The translations under genes and the position numbers were made by a program. From Roseiarcus sp035656495 (lineage in GTDB: Bacteria > Pseudomonadota > Alphaproteobacteria > Rhizobiales > Beijerinckiaceae): a DNA stretch of 5,999 nt. The stretch spans positions 1 to 5,999 of the forward strand of contig DASRSL010000038.1 in NCBI GenBank assembly GCA_035656495.1, in the 5' to 3' direction. The notes beneath the pieces are model-generated. The model saw nothing but the letters and a program-made list of their open reading frames with translations. It ran no database searches and was not told where the DNA came from. How positions within the stretch are numbered: the stretch's first letter is position 1; every line of letters starts with the position of its first letter. Of the stretch, positions 5,528-5,999 are shown piece after piece.

Positions 5528-5836
5528 ATGTCCACTCGCATCGTCTTTTCGCCCGAGGCCGATGCGCAACTCGTCGGCATCTATCGCTATATCGCCCGCG
5601 AGGCGTCGCCGGCGGTCGCCGAGCGCTTTACCGGCGCCATTGTCGATCATTGCGAAGGGTTCGAGACGTTTCCGCAGCGAGGCACGTTGCGCGACGATCT
5701 ACGGCCAGGGCTGCGCACCCTCGGATTCCGTCGCCGCGTTACGATCGCCTTCACGGTCGACGAGGACACCGTGACGATTATCGGCGTGTTCTATGGAGGC
5801 CAGGATTTTGAGGCGGTTGTAAAGCCTGAAGAATAG
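5528..5836 (+). CDS. parE: ParE-type toxin of the RelE/ParE superfamily
   Basis: This 102-residue protein follows the antitoxin stop by two bases, so it is likely translated by coupling; no good Shine-Dalgarno of its own is seen. It shows the family pattern: a first strand and helix pair (RIVFSPEADAQLVGIYRYIARE), the second helix (AVAERFTGAIVDHCEGFETFPQRG), then the strand core with arginines (GLRTLGFRRRVTIAFTVDEDTVTIIGVFYGGQDF). The closing motif is G-G-Q-D where many members have G-x-R-D. Members called ParE usually poison DNA gyrase, while related RelE proteins cut mRNA on the ribosome; sequence alone does not settle the target. The gene is complete and of normal length, so the module looks functional. 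Confidence 0.87.
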   Translation: MSTRIVFSPEADAQLVGIYRYIAREASPAVAERFTGAIVDHCEGFETFPQRGTLRDDLRPGLRTLGFRRRVTIAFTVDEDTVTIIGVFYGGQDFEAVVKPEE

Positions 5837-5862
5837 GGCCGCGCGCTGGGCCACTGCGCTTA

Positions 5863-5894
5863 GAGCGGGTTCCGATCGACTGGAATCGTCGCTC
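5863..5894. repeat. Nested hairpin after the ParD/ParE operon; possible dispersed repeat or terminator
   Basis: GAGCG (5863-5867) pairs with CGCTC (5890-5894), and inside it TTCC (5870-5873) pairs with GGAA (5882-5885), extended by a G-U and a G-C pair, around an 8-base loop. It begins 27 bases after the ParE stop. The wording AGAGCGGGTTCCGATCGACT has the feel of an intergenic repeat of Hyphomicrobiales genomes, but I could not test copy number. There is no T run, so it would be a weak intrinsic terminator. Confidence 0.4.
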
Positions 5895-5928
5895 GCCAAT
5901 GACGGGGCTGGACGCCGACGACCCTCCA

Positions 5929-5967
5929 TTTCCTCCGGAAAGCTTCCAAAAACTTCCGAAAAGTTCC
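5929..5967. repeat. TTTCC-TCC-GGAAA inverted repeat followed by TTCC motifs at exact 10-base spacing
   Basis: TTTCC (5929-5933) and GGAAA (5937-5941) form an inverted repeat. It is followed by TTCC at 5944, 5954 and 5964, each 10 bases apart and separated by A-rich steps (CTTCCAAAAA, CTTCCGAAAA, GTTCCG). Motifs one helical turn apart fall on one DNA face, as in regulator-binding direct repeats or bent DNA. No gene is recognised around it. Confidence 0.35.
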
Positions 5968-5999
5968 GTCAGGCCTTCATAATCGCTCAATTTCCTTCC

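Noticed and set aside
5977..5997. Minus-strand C-terminus KEIERL at the right edge
   Set aside because: Only six codons and a stop are visible, too few to support a gene end.
1..5999. CRISPR arrays, tRNA or rRNA genes
   Set aside because: No regularly spaced repeats with unique spacers and no tRNA or rRNA signature were seen on either strand.

Overview
This is a GC-rich window with strong third-position G/C bias and long open shadow frames. That composition, the gene families present and the Shine-Dalgarno pattern all fit an alphaproteobacterium, most likely of the Hyphomicrobiales (rhizobial or methylotroph relatives). The taxonomic placement is inference from style and was not tested by a search.

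Layout. Bases 1-68 carry the last codons of a plus-strand gene, followed by a compact hairpin and T-rich stretch that looks like its terminator. Bases 69-445 are non-coding and hold three inverted repeats; the last one would pair with the Shine-Dalgarno of the next gene. Bases 446-3621 encode a large regulatory protein: a short TPR-like segment, a class III adenylate/guanylate cyclase domain, an AAA/STAND-type ATPase and a long helical TPR-like C-terminus. A one-base deletion near 1889-1893 splits it into two frames. It is therefore annotated as a frameshifted gene of about 1058 residues if restored, with the two readable halves listed separately.

The right half (3622-5999) looks like an accessory region. 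A two-gene operon at 3942-4675 encodes a DUF4160 protein and a DUF2442 protein with a C-terminal helix-turn-helix, a pairing resembling a toxin-antitoxin or other small autoregulated module. It has a good sigma-70-type promoter with a palindrome between the -35 and -10 boxes. Bases 4676-5246 hold no intact gene but contain the N-terminal stub of an IS1634-type transposase on the minus strand, which breaks off at a 23-base inverted repeat. Then comes a ParD/ParE toxin-antitoxin operon (5247-5836). The window ends with a nested hairpin that could be a dispersed repeat or terminator, and a stretch of TTCC motifs spaced exactly 10 bases apart.

How the parts relate. The cyclase would make a cyclic nucleotide in response to a signal sensed by its ATPase/TPR part. 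The two small operons are probably self-contained, self-regulated modules that collected next to insertion-sequence debris. No complete, clearly novel multi-gene system is visible. The least described parts are the DUF4160/DUF2442-HTH pair, the SD-blocking hairpin before the cyclase and the small minus-strand reading frame at 3776-3874.
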